A DNA stretch of 58,047 bases, from positions 12,501-70,547 of the forward strand of contig JAHBMJ010003572.1 of assembly GCA_018398765.1 (NCBI GenBank), given 5' to 3'. Numbering within the stretch: position 1 is the stretch's first letter; every line of letters begins with the position of its first letter. Below the pieces are notes generated by a model that did not search any database, was not told the DNA's origin, and saw nothing but the letters and a program-made list of their open reading frames with translations. Both the position numbers and the translations under genes were made by a program. This document shows positions 1 through 9,860 of this stretch, piece after piece. This DNA comes from Chromera velia (taxonomy: Eukaryota; Sar; Chromeraceae).

Positions 1-1790
1 GTCTGTAGGTCTTCTCTTGCTCTCTTTAGTCGTACCTTCGCTAGCTTTTTTGTTAATTGTTTCGTTGGCTGCTAAATGAGCTCATTCACGGGGTTTCGTT
101 CTGCATGCTCTGGTCGGTCCGTTGGTCCTTTCTTGGCTCTGTTTCTGGTTGTCTCTTTCTTTGTCCTTTGCTCCTTTGTTCGTTTTTTTTTTTCCCTTAT
201 TTTCCCAAGTGCTTCCTCCATGTGCCTGCTTGTTCTGAATTGCGTCGTTTCTGTCTCTCTCTATGCGTGCGTCGACCCTCACCAGTTTTCAGCTCCACCG
301 TTTTTGTCGCTGTCTTGAATACCTGCCTCGCCTTTGTGCGCATGCACCAGAGCTTGGTAAATGTTTTACGATTGCAAGGGCCAATAGAAGCCTTGGTCGT
401 GTGTTTGTGTGTGTGTGTGTGTCTGTCTGTCTGTCGCTTTGCCCGTGTCTCTTTTTGTGAAAGAATTCAAAACCGAAAATGACTATCTTCCTGGTGTGTG
501 TGGCTGAACGCAGGGGGGGTCCTATGTCGTTTTTCTTTGAAATGTTTCTTCTTGCGATTGGGGTCATTGCCTTTCTGATGACTTTTTTTTTCATTCTCTT
601 GTGGTAGCAATCGGTGGCAACGCCGAAAACGCGTAGCGTGGGGGAAAATCGAACTTGATCGAGCTGCCTTGTTGCATGAAAGAGTGATCTACTGATGAAT
701 ACTGATGAAGTAACTCATTAAAGTTTTTTTCTCTGGACTGCCGAGCTGGGCTTTTTCACAGTGGGCTCTTTCACAGTATGTCACTGCAGCGTTACCTTAC
801 AGATTGAGTATCTTCATCTGAATTATTCGTGTTGTGCTTTTTGTAGCTTTTTGTGCTAGAAATCGATCATGTCTATTAAACTTTGAACTTTCTTACGTTT
901 TCTGCATATGGGCGCTCGAAAACTGTTAATCATAGTCAATTATATGCATTAATTATCACTCGTTATTGCCATTAGTTGCGATATCTTATCTATTTTCTCA
1001 AATTACAAACGATAACTTCAAAATGTTTGAAAATGTTTAAACTAAGGCTATTTGTTATTTTTTATATGAACGTTTTTTTATCTTTAATTTTATGAAATTT
1101 TCATTCTTTTTAATAGTGAAAAAAAAGGTTGCAATTATTTTTTGAGATTTTTTAAAAAAGTTTTATTTCTATTCATTTCGTTTCTTTTTTTTTTTTTAAT
1201 TTAATATTTAAAATCATGAAATGATTGAAAAATTTATACATTTTTTTATTTCTGTGTTGATTGTCACATGCTGAACCGTCCATCCGGGGAATCATCCTCT
1301 GAGATCCCCACCTGGGGTTCTGATTCCCCCCTTTACCGGAGCTATACGGCATGCTCTACAAATTCTTTGCAGAAGCATCAAGAGTCAAAACTATTTTACG
1401 GCGGTGCCGCCTAAATCAATTATTAATAAATCCCAGAATAAATTTCAATAAATCGATCGATCATTAATTTGCTGTGGCCCCGTGTATGCACGCGCGGACG
1501 CGGCGCCGCACATCTCCTAAATTTTTTTATCCTCGCGCGGCCGGAGGATATCGGACTCACTGGCAGGATCTCAACGTATATTTCAGCTCTCTAGAGCTAT
1601 CTAGAGCTAGGGTTAACGAGGACCAACGATATATTTTTTTTATTGTAACAATGTGTTGCCTCAAGGCTTAGACATGTATGATGTCTTGCCGTCTTCCCGC
1701 GATTGTTGTCTTCTTATACCTTTTCCTCCGTGAAGGCGTTAGCTGTCCTTAGAAATGCCACATGCAATGTAATTTCTCTACAATGAGAGC
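1..1790. other. Gene-poor AT-rich left flank
   Basis: No coding exon can be supported. The first 600 bases are T/C-rich with short GT and TCTG runs (about 400-435). From about 890 to 1260 the DNA is very AT-rich with long A and T tracts. A GC-rich island around 1475-1545 contains CpG-rich alternating purine/pyrimidine sequence, like other islands in the window. Open frames here are short and biased to Ser, Leu and Phe, as expected from pyrimidine-rich DNA. Confidence 0.5.
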
Positions 1791-1793
1791 AAA

Positions 1794-2057
1794 ATGGGAA
1801 ATGCGTTGCAGACTGAATCTGCAGTGGCGCGGTCGGAGGTGTCTGCCGAGATACTTAAAAATGTAGTACTCTACTGCCCCAGTGTGTTTGAACTACTTGG
1901 ACTTACTCTCTTCTGGAAGCTGTCCTCTGTGTCGAAACAGCTGCTCTCGTGCAGAGAGGACCTCGACTTTCTGAGTAGGCTCTTCAAGTGCGAAGTCTTC
2001 ATGTCATCGTACCACAGAGTGGTAGCTCGCACCTCCGCATGCTTTGGCACAAACTAA
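1794..2057 (+). CDS. Hypothetical 87-residue ORF with MGN start
   Basis: An open frame begins MGNALQTESAVARSEVSAEI and continues with a Leu/Phe/Trp-rich helical segment (VFELLGLTLFWKLSSVSKQL) that loosely resembles an F-box or cyclin-type helix pair. I do not recognise the family. The N-terminal MG would allow myristoylation, which is inference only. Its last 70 bases overlap, on the opposite strand, the broken paralogue described at 1990-2490. It may therefore be a gene truncated when the duplicated segment arrived, or chance. No splice donor is convincing within it. Confidence 0.25.
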   Translation: MGNALQTESAVARSEVSAEILKNVVLYCPSVFELLGLTLFWKLSSVSKQLLSCREDLDFLSRLFKCEVFMSSYHRVVARTSACFGTN

Positions 2058-2490
2058 CCAAGGAAGAGGAACGCCTTGAGGTTGCAGTCGTGGAGGGTCT
2101 CGTTCAGGCTTTCTTTCGAGAATACAAGCTGGAAAATGACCTTGTACACAAGGCCAAGGAAGCCGTACTGCTGGCCTGAGGGCTTATTTGAGAGGACAAG
2201 CCTGGAGGGGTCGTTCTCGAAGTCAGTTAGCAAAAATTCTTTCAGACGACGTACTTTCTTTCTCTCTTTCTTCTGCCATGCTTACTTTCTGCAACTGTGG
2301 CAGTAAAAGCAGTTTACAAGCAGCTTTACTGTCCAGGGGATGTATGTGCTCTCTACAAACCCCAGTTCTGCCGCAAGAGCAACCGTGAAGTCCCGGTAGT
2401 TCCTCAAGATGAGCTTACACAAGTACTTATTGAATTCCCTCTCTTGGTTCAGCGGCACACCCTCCTCCTCATCGCAGCAGGACTTGTGGC
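1990..2490 (-). pseudogene. Broken copy of the 2545-3123 membrane ORF
   Basis: Read on the minus strand, 2240 to 2000 encodes a protein colinear with the intact ORF at 2545-3123. Shared or near-shared blocks include DPSRLVL against NPSRLVL, YKVIFQLVF against HKVIFQIVF, ESLNETLHDC against ESLNETFNEC, and VPKHAEV against TPKHAEV. A TAG stop interrupts this copy just after KAFLFLG, and another stop separates it in frame from an upstream 72-residue stretch starting MYACHKSCC. The nucleotide similarity is visible directly, for example between about 2010-2180 and 2740-2915. It is best read as a diverged tandem duplicate that lost its frame. Confidence 0.6.
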
Positions 2491-2544
2491 AGGCGTACAC
2501 ATTCTTTTTGCAACCTTGTCAACGTTCTCAGTGAGAGGCAGATA

Positions 2545-3123
2545 TCATAATGGGTTCGCGCTGCATTCTGTCTTCTCCCCCAGAAACATGGTTAACAACA
2601 TGTCCGTAAGTCTCTGAAGGCAGCACGGATCAATTTCAATGTCGATAAGATCATCGGCCTGGTGTGCATGGGCTTGCGGGGTCTGGCTGCAACCCCAGCC
2701 CGCCGTACCAACGCATGCGTACAAGACCTGCTGAGTTCGAGGGTTGTACCACAGAGTGATAGTGAGCACCTCCGCGTGCTTCGGGGTAAACGGACCGAGG
2801 CAGAGGAAGGGCTTGAGCTTGCATTCGTTGAAGGTCTCATTTAGGCTCTCTTCCAGAAACACAATCTGAAAAATGACCTTGTGCAGAAGGCCAGGGAAGC
2901 TTTGGAGCTGGCCTGAGTCTTTGTCTGGCAGTACAAGCCTGGACGGGTTATTGTCAAAGTTATCAAGCGAGAACCTGCCTGGCAAGAAGAATTGGTTCTC
3001 TCTGCCGAAGCAGAGGTGAAACAGATTTTTCAGTAAATTAATGCTGTAAACGACTATGCAGACGAACACTGCAATCACCAACCAGAACAGAACCTTTTGA
3101 AGTGTGGCACTATCTAAAAACAT
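2545..3123 (-). CDS. Hypothetical 192-residue membrane-anchored protein
   Basis: The frame starts MFLDSATLQK and has one strong hydrophobic segment at about residues 11-31 (VLFWLVIAVFVCIVVYSINL), followed by a Cys/Phe-rich linker and a mixed soluble part. The N-terminal hydrophobic stretch with few preceding charges fits a signal anchor or uncleaved signal peptide. The family is unknown to me. The frame is conserved relative to the damaged neighbour at 1990-2490: substitutions fall mostly on similar residues, which supports past selection on this protein. No introns are needed. It could be a single-exon gene or the first exon of a longer gene. Confidence 0.45.
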   Translation of the reverse strand: MFLDSATLQKVLFWLVIAVFVCIVVYSINLLKNLFHLCFGRENQFFLPGRFSLDNFDNNPSRLVLPDKDSGQLQSFPGLLHKVIFQIVFLEESLNETFNECKLKPFLCLGPFTPKHAEVLTITLWYNPRTQQVLYACVGTAGWGCSQTPQAHAHQADDLIDIEIDPCCLQRLTDMLLTMFLGEKTECSANPL

Positions 3124-3339
3124 GTTTATAATAATGTACAGAAGGCTTTCTTTGGGATTCCGAGACGTAGGCGTAGCCGTTGGGCGTTTTCTAAAAAAAC
3201 GGGGCAGACGCTTGCATCACCCTTCTTATGTTTGCTTGCTGCATACGAAAGTCGAAAGATGTACACGTCGAAAGTATACCACCAGCTTTAAGCTGGCCGG
3301 CCTCCAGCATATAAGGCTGGAACATCGATCAACCCAAGG

Positions 3340-3450
3340 TCAGCTTCGTCAGAGCTTCTACAACCCACAAAGAAAGGGAAGTTGCTGCGTAATGTTTGCT
3401 GACCTGTATCATAATGTCTGTACGAGAAGACCGGCGAATCTTTTTTGTCG
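3340..3450. repeat. Diverged direct duplicate of 4650-4740
   Basis: The stretch beginning agcttctacaa at about 3353 and running to agaagaccggcgaatctt at about 3440 matches 4655-4735 closely. The shared core includes gttgctgcg(t/c)aatgtttgctgacctgtat. Small insertions put the two copies in different reading frames on the plus strand. It marks another locally duplicated segment in the left 5 kb. Confidence 0.6.
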
Positions 3451-4474
3451 AGAATTTTTGCACAGAGACCGTGAAGGGGGTGCATGAAAAGGTCAAAAAA
3501 GCTGCAGACGGATAGAAGCAAATGCGGAGAGAGAGAGGGGTGGGTACCGTCAAATAAAAGACGAGCAGGCTTTGAATGACCCCGCACATAGTCTTCCAAA
3601 GGGCAGTCAATTCAAGAGGATCGATCAAAAATTGGCCAGAAGAAGAGTCGAGGGAAGGAAGTAAGCATGCGAAGGCTCAGCACCCACTAGAGTCCCGAAC
3701 TGACCCTCTAGCGAACACATCGTTCTCCTCTTCAACTTTCGAACCTCTGACGTAAATGGGTATGATCTTTTTGTACCTCTGCAGGCACCACTTCACGACA
3801 TCATATTATGAGGAGGAGGACACCATCAAGATATGATCAAGCATTGAAATGTGATAGGGCAGAAACACGAAATGAGACTACGATGAGAGTCAAGTACGGG
3901 GTGCTGACCGGCGTGTCCTGTGACATTGTGGTTCCAAACTGAAAGAGGGCGACGAGGGCGGGATCCAAACCCAACAGGAGAAGGACACGAAAGAGCCGGT
4001 ATTTTGAATCAGGATTGATGAAACGTAGATGCATAAAGATGTACTTCGCGTTGTACTTCGAGCGTTCGCTTTCTTTATTGGTGCCATTAAGCGACATGAA
4101 AGCAGAAATGTGAAAACGGGACCAGACCGACTCCAACACTAATTCCGACTCCAAAATTTTTTTAAATATACAAACAGTTTAAACTAGTTTAAACATATTC
4201 AACATCGTTTAAGTATAATATCTTTACCGATTCTTTTGTTGTTTTTAAAGGTTTTAAATTAGAGCCCGGAGTGTATGAGAGTGAAGGTTGGAAGTGTTGT
4301 AGCACAGTGGTAGGCCGGGCCGGCGGGTCTGCGTGCATGCTGCGCATGGCATGCAGCGCCGCACCGTACATACGTGCGTCTGTGCCGCGGCCTGCCCCAA
4401 CCGGCCTGCCCCAAAGCAGATTCTGAAGAAACAGAGACAACCAGGATTTACTGCAACCTTCTTTCAGAACACGG

Positions 4475-4798
4475 ATGGAATCTGGAAGTAGACGGAGCAA
4501 AATCTTTTTTACTCAAGCTGAAAGCTGCCCATACAAGCTGCCGTATGTCGTGCTACACGATTTCTTCGGCCATTTGAAATTGAGCTGCATTGCCCACCTT
4601 GATCCAAGATTCTGTGTCAAACTAGACGCCTTGCAGGCATCCAAGGACAATGAGAGCTTCTACAATAGGAAAGTTGCTGCGCAATGTTTGCTGACCTGTA
4701 TGTCCATACAAGAAGACCGGGGAATCTTTGTTGCCGCCTGGGTTTCCACCGTGCTACTCATCTCTTCTGCACAGATATTAGGGAGAAAGGTACTTTAG
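4475..4798 (+). CDS. Hypothetical 107-residue ORF
   Basis: The open frame has coding-like composition (DHEKR mixed with hydrophobics) and a C-terminal hydrophobic stretch (FVAAWVSTVLLISSAQIL) ending just before the stop, like a tail anchor. The segment ESFYNRKVAAQCLLTC is duplicated with frame damage at 3353-3445. I do not recognise it. Upstream exons are possible, because an AG at the end of a C/T-rich stretch precedes it. It may belong to the same local gene family as the minus-strand ORF at 2545. Confidence 0.3.
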   Translation: MESGSRRSKIFFTQAESCPYKLPYVVLHDFFGHLKLSCIAHLDPRFCVKLDALQASKDNESFYNRKVAAQCLLTCMSIQEDRGIFVAAWVSTVLLISSAQILGRKVL

Positions 4799-5600
4799 TT
4801 TCTCCTTGTATACTTGTAGGGATAAATAGATAAATGAAAGGCAAGGTTGTTGCCCGGAGAGACTTGCAAGGGTGATTTCATTGTGGGACTTCATCTCATA
4901 ACTCTCAATTCCAATGAAAGTAACTGATGTCTTTTCATGGTTTCCCAAAAAGCCTTTTGCTGCACGGGGTAGAGAGATGTGTAGAGGCTGATTTCAACCA
5001 CTGTTTCAAAAGAGAGAAGAAGCCCTTCCATTACAGCGAGGAGCGGCTGGGAAGAGAAAACCGCTGATAGATGGCCTTTCCGATCTGTTCTTCATCGGAT
5101 TGCCAAGGCCAGTCCGAGATCGCTCTGCATGGCCAATTTGATTTCGAAATTCAAAGCCACTGAAAGCCATTTCCACCCTTTGCAAACAAACGCTAGCTCA
5201 TGTATAGGAAGGTCTTTGGCAAAGTTTTCTGTTTCAAGCGGCTTACGATCTGGTAGCCTCCATGCATAAGCCCACTCGACTACAAATTTGTGTAACACTT
5301 CGACGCACGCGCGCAACACATACAGTGTTGTAATAGTGTTGCACCGCATGGTGCATCTATGCATACATATGCATCAATTTAAGACCCCCCCTATGCATGA
5401 GAAAGAGAGGGGATTGTATATTATTCTCCCATAGCATGAACGCTTTGCACACCGGAAGATAGTTTTCTCTCTGCTGTTGCGATGCATAGACAGTGACCGT
5501 CCGACCCCGCTCCATCAGCTGCTTGCATCTAGATGGGTCATGGGCCTATATCCGTATTCTTTTCTCTTGTATCGGGCACTGCATGGGGAAAGGTTCCCAG

Positions 5601-6320
5601 GGGTGTATTAGTGTCCTGGAGGTAAGATGGGACTTGGCGGCCCCTGACCGATATTCCGCTCAGAACATCGCCAGTGAAGAAAGGCTGGCACAGTGGTGGA
5701 AGAACGGGACCTTGAGGCCCGATGTTTTTGTTTATGATCCCTCGACTGGTACCTTCAAACCTCTTTTGACTCTGCTGATCGACCTTGGCAGAATCGGAGG
5801 GGCCGAGATAGTGTTGAAAACGGGGAGGGATATAGATATGTCAGAGTGGAGGGAAGCCGACGGCAGCAGTCTCGCGTCCTTTTTCAGAAGATCCCCTCTC
5901 CATGTGCTTATACTGCTGCTCACAGGCGAGAAATTATATTTAACCCCCAACCAGTGCAAGGCTTCGCGTGAAGGAGTCTACCTCTCCCTCAATCGAGCGG
6001 CCCTAGAGGCTCCAGAGGGACGTGGACGAGGACTGTCTCACAGTGCTGCCATGTATTACCGCACGCCTCGTCAACATACGCCAAAAGCAGTCTGTTCTGC
6101 TCATCCATTTCTTGTGCGAGGAAGGGGAGGCAGATCAAAACGCAGAAGGGGATTTGGAGGAGGGTGTTGACGGTAATGGGGCCACGTCGACGCACCGAAA
6201 GCTCGTAAAGCCACTCGAAGTTATGATGAGGCAGTCGATTTCCAGCATAAAGGTCAAGACAGATCTTTTGGAGGCTCTTATTGAGGTACGTGGATGGGTG
6301 CATGGAAGGGTGTGTCTGCA

Positions 6321-6354
<34 letters not shown>

Positions 6355-6396
6355 TGTGTGTGTGTGTATGTGTGTGTGTGTATGTATGTGTATGTA

Positions 6397-6436
<40 letters not shown>

Positions 6437-6511
6437 TGTGTATGTGTATGTGTGTGCGTGTGTGTGTATGCGTGTATGTGTGTATGCGTGTATGTGTGTA
6501 TGCGTGTATGT

Positions 6512-6559
<48 letters not shown>

Positions 6560-7130
6560 AAGAGAGAGACTCAGGGAGAGGGAAAGGGGGGGGGGAAGGG
6601 TAGAGGTAGTCTATTATGAGACAGATGTTTGAATATTTTGGAGAGAGAGGGGAATTGGTTTGTCTTTGTATCTGCGGCGCCGATACAGCACTTCCACATA
6701 AACGTTCAAACATCCTTGTCATTAATTTTTGCTTTTTCTTTTTAACAACACATGATATGTATATTACGGAGTAGGCGTCAACCGCAAATTCAGTAATAAA
6801 CAGACCGCTAGGTTCTACGCGAACTCGTAGCTGGGGAGTGAGGCTGCTTTTAACAATGCAGTCAGGAGGGGGGAAGCACGGAGAGAATCCTGCAGACAAA
6901 GCAGCAGCCTGATTTTATCCCCCCATCCCATCCGTCTCTCTCTCGCAGAGCCTCCCGATGAGGTACGGAAGTCACTCGTTGAAATCCTTGTGGAGGGTTA
7001 TCACACCTAGTTTGGATTTCTTAGGTGAACTAATTACCAGAGGCGGTGCAAACCCGAATGAATTGCGGGTTGTGAAACTGGGTAGCAAGAGAATACGAAT
7101 GTTTTCCCTTCAGGCAGCCCTGATATAGCC
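5601..7130 (+). pseudogene. Ankyrin-repeat-like gene, apparently frame-damaged
   Basis: A coding block from about 5664 (after an AG at the end of ccgctcag) to about 6020 reads NIASEERLAQWWKNGT and onward. It contains ankyrin-like patterns: AEIVLKTGRDIDMSEW followed by SPLHVLILLLTG. Coding potential then continues one frame over (VDEDCLTVLPCITARLVNIR to LLEALIE) up to a good donor, gtacgt, at about 6284. After the GT microsatellite, an acceptor at about 6952 leads into PDEVRKSLVEILVEG and, in a third frame, LGELITRGGANPNELRVV, again ankyrin-like. At least two frame changes without plausible introns suggest a decaying gene or base-call errors. The ankyrin call rests on motif appearance only. 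Confidence 0.4.
6320..6552. repeat. (GT)n/(GTAT)n microsatellite
   Basis: About 230 bases of nearly uninterrupted TG dinucleotides with scattered TATG variants. It starts some 35 bases after a candidate 5' splice site, so it probably sits in an intron of the ankyrin-like gene. It generates spurious Val/Cys ORFs on the plus strand and Thr/His ORFs on the minus strand. Such alternating DNA can adopt Z-form. Confidence 0.95.
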
Positions 7131-7839
7131 TGCTAGTGGGGTCCAGGGTCCTTTGTTAGTTTCAACAGTCACTTTTCTGATCGATAAAGGGGCCCGTTAC
7201 AAAGGAGTCCCCAAAGTGAATCAGCCAATCAATCTTTCAAATATCTTCTGCAAACCAAACAAATTGAGTATCCACCACAAAAATTATTGTCTTTTCTTAT
7301 CTTTTCTTTGACAAACAAAATGTAGTCTAAGACTAAAGTTCAAGCGTGCTGCGGGCTTTGCCTGGTGGGGGGGGATGGCCTTCCCAGGGTATCCGAGGTC
7401 AGCAACAGTTGTTTGGTCAGACCTTTTATTTCTTGTTTGTTCGCTCGCCCCCTCCTTGATCCGCTTCACACTTTTCGTCCCCCTCCCTTCCCACAGTATC
7501 TACTTGTAGGATGTCCGCTTCGTCCGTCTGGGTCTTCTCTCTTGGGAGAAGGAGGCGTGCCGTCGGGCCTCCCTCAGCCTGGTCAGTTACAGCCGATTTT
7601 TTTTCCCCCGCTTGCTGTGCATCGGCCTTCACTTTTGGTTTCACTCCCAGCGCTTTCTCTAAACCGTTTACCGTCTCCTTTTGTCTTCTCCTGCATCTTC
7701 AAAAAAGTTGGTCTTGTGTGCTTTGCTGCATTCATTCCGACTAGACCCCCTTGGCTCAGCCCTTCAGAATTCTTAGTGCATTCATATGTTGTTCTGTTCT
7801 GCCAACCCCTAAGCTTGCAAGAGGCCGAGAACCCGCTTC

Positions 7840-8490
7840 TTCTCTCTCTCTCTCTGCCGCCGCCGCCGCCGCCGCCCCCCCTGACGCCTTTGCCGCCTCT
7901 GCCACCGCCCTCCACAAGGGTCCCCCTCTGCCCAATGGCATCTGTGAGGTCAGCCGAGGAGTCAGATAGTTTGCATTAAACTTTGCGACTCCGTGTATGT
8001 ATAGCGTGAATCCTTATCAGAGAAGCAGGCAACCGTTTATCAATATTTTCTTCATCTGTCCGACCAGCGATGCACCGAGGGGCAGAATGCTAACTGCATA
8101 ATCAAATTGTGGACTGAATCCATCTGGACTAACAAAAAAAAATTATTACAGGCCGATCTCACACGCACACACGAATATACAGAGAGAAAGAAAGAGACGG
8201 ACAGACAATAAGGTGTCATATTGATCGCCCTCCCATCCCCCTCCCTGTCTGCTCGCAGGGCACCACCCGCTCCTTCGCCACCGCCTCTTCTACCTCCTCC
8301 ACCGCCTTCTCACCCTCCTCGTCCTTCGGCCCGGAGGCCAGGAACGCCACCCCCCCCTCGACCACCTCCAACCCCACCCCTACCACCACGTACCTCCCCC
8401 ATGCCCTCCTCAGGAAAGACTACCCCCCCCTCGTTCTTCGCCCACTGCACCGTCTTGCTGGCCCGGGCCTGCCACTGGCTCTGCGGCGTG
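7840..8490 (+). CDS. Possible coding exons, Ser/Thr/Pro-rich protein
   Basis: Two C-rich blocks look exon-like against their T/A-rich surroundings. The first ends KGPPLPNGICE at a possible donor (gag|gtcagc, about 7949). The second begins after ctcgcag at about 8259 and reads GTTRSFATASSTSSTAFSPS, then LPHALLRKDYPPLVLRPLHR. The junction keeps phase 0 and stays open past 8500. The Ala/Pro content near 7850 comes partly from a GCC triplet run. Function and gene ends are unknown, and low-complexity DNA could mimic this. Confidence 0.22.
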
Positions 8491-8551
8491 TTCGGCGTCT
8501 GAACGTCTTCTTCTGTTGTGAAGCTTGTGTTGCTTTTGGTACAGTGTCACA

Positions 8552-8729
8552 TGCTTTTCATGCCGAATGTTTATGTTCATGCGGTGTTCGTCTGGGGAAA
8601 AAGGGAGAAGGGAAGAAAGGGAGAGAGAGAAAGAAACGTTTTGGCTGCTTTTCAGTATAGGAGGCATCATTGTACTATCGTGTACCGCTTTTCGTGCCAA
8701 ATGTTTATGTTCATGCGGTTTTCGTCTGT
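8552..8729. repeat. 43-nt direct repeat pair
   Basis: The sequence gcttttcatgccgaatgttt and its continuation (8552-8594) recurs with three to four changes at 8687-8729. Both copies continue tatgttcatgcgg and end ttcgtctg. About 92 bases of GA-rich DNA separate them. No gene is evident between. Confidence 0.75.
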
Positions 8730-8739
8730 TTGAGGTGTT

Positions 8740-9860
8740 ACTGCATCACGGTTATACCTTAAGTCCAAAGAGACTCCTGATGTGTTAACTGGCTTGGACG
8801 TATGCGCTACCGTGTAGGTAACGTATAGCGTTTTCTTCATATGTGGCAATATTACAGCCAGGCGTACTAGTAACACTTTGTTACAGTCTTTGTAACGTGT
8901 AGGGCTTAAACCTAGTAGATTTAGACGGATTATACACTATAGATTACTAGGATACAACAATATAACTTAATTATAAATTTACTGATATGGGCTATTAGTC
9001 TATAGCTTACATAATTTTTTACGTATATATATATGATGTTATTCAAAAAACCTTAAGTAACCTTAAACTAGACCTCAAGAAACTTGAATTGTATATAGAA
9101 CTACTAAAAATATGTAAAAATATGAAGAAATCCTAGGCGTCGGCTAAAAAAAAAAAAAAGATCCCCTTAAACCCTTTACTTTTTTTTTCAGTCAAACAAT
9201 TGTTGTTCATGTCTTGCACTCTATGTTGCACTGTAACTTATACAACTGTTGTTAAGTGTTGTTTAGGGTTAAAAAGTAAAAAAAAAAAAAAAAAAAAAAG
9301 ATCTCCTCCGATCTGTGATCATCTATCTAGTAGTTTTTACTAAAGTATTTATAATTGTTTAATATCAAATAGTAGTTAATTGGTATTAATTGGTCGGTAC
9401 GTATATATAGTAATCTTTCAATTACTTTCAAATTTTAATATATTTGAAAGTGTTCTCTACAGCTTTTAGTACGTACTTTTACCTCTCCCCTCTTTGTCAT
9501 ACTTTTTTAAAAACAATGAGAACTGGCTTCTCAGAGCAGTCTCATATAGTTATGCCCGGTTTCGTCACGTAACGAGCTGCGGCTGAAAGGAGAGACGTAA
9601 TCATGAATGTCTTTGACAAGTTTCTTATTGCACAGACAAGACTGGCGCCTGACTTGCATCTGTATATGTTCTATTAGGTATTCGAAACTTGAAGAGAGAG
9701 ACTCCCTTTCGCTCCTGTTTGAATCCAACGATCGAAGCCGCGAGTTCCCGTTGATTTAGATCATTCATCGCTGTGTACACTCTGCAGATGCAGGGCCCCT
9801 CTGCTGTTCTCTTTCTTTCTGTTATTCATGGAAGAGAATGAAGACTCTTGTATCAGTCGG
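8740..9860. other. AT-rich intergenic DNA with poly-A tracts
   Basis: No coding exon seen. Two poly-A runs (about 9148-9160 and 9279-9299) are each followed by agatc, and the segment between is bounded by the imperfect inverted pair aaaccctttacttttttttt and agggttaaaaagtaaaaaaa. That is compatible with a small non-autonomous element of about 130 bp, but the arms are low complexity. Downstream of 9480 lies the 3' flank of the minus-strand EF-hand gene. Confidence 0.4.

Noticed and set aside
6135-6632. Val/Cys-rich and Thr/His-rich ORFs
   Set aside because: They are translations of the GT microsatellite.
9255-9275. gtttagggtt resembling a plant-type telomere repeat
   Set aside because: Only a single copy, in AT-rich DNA, with no array.
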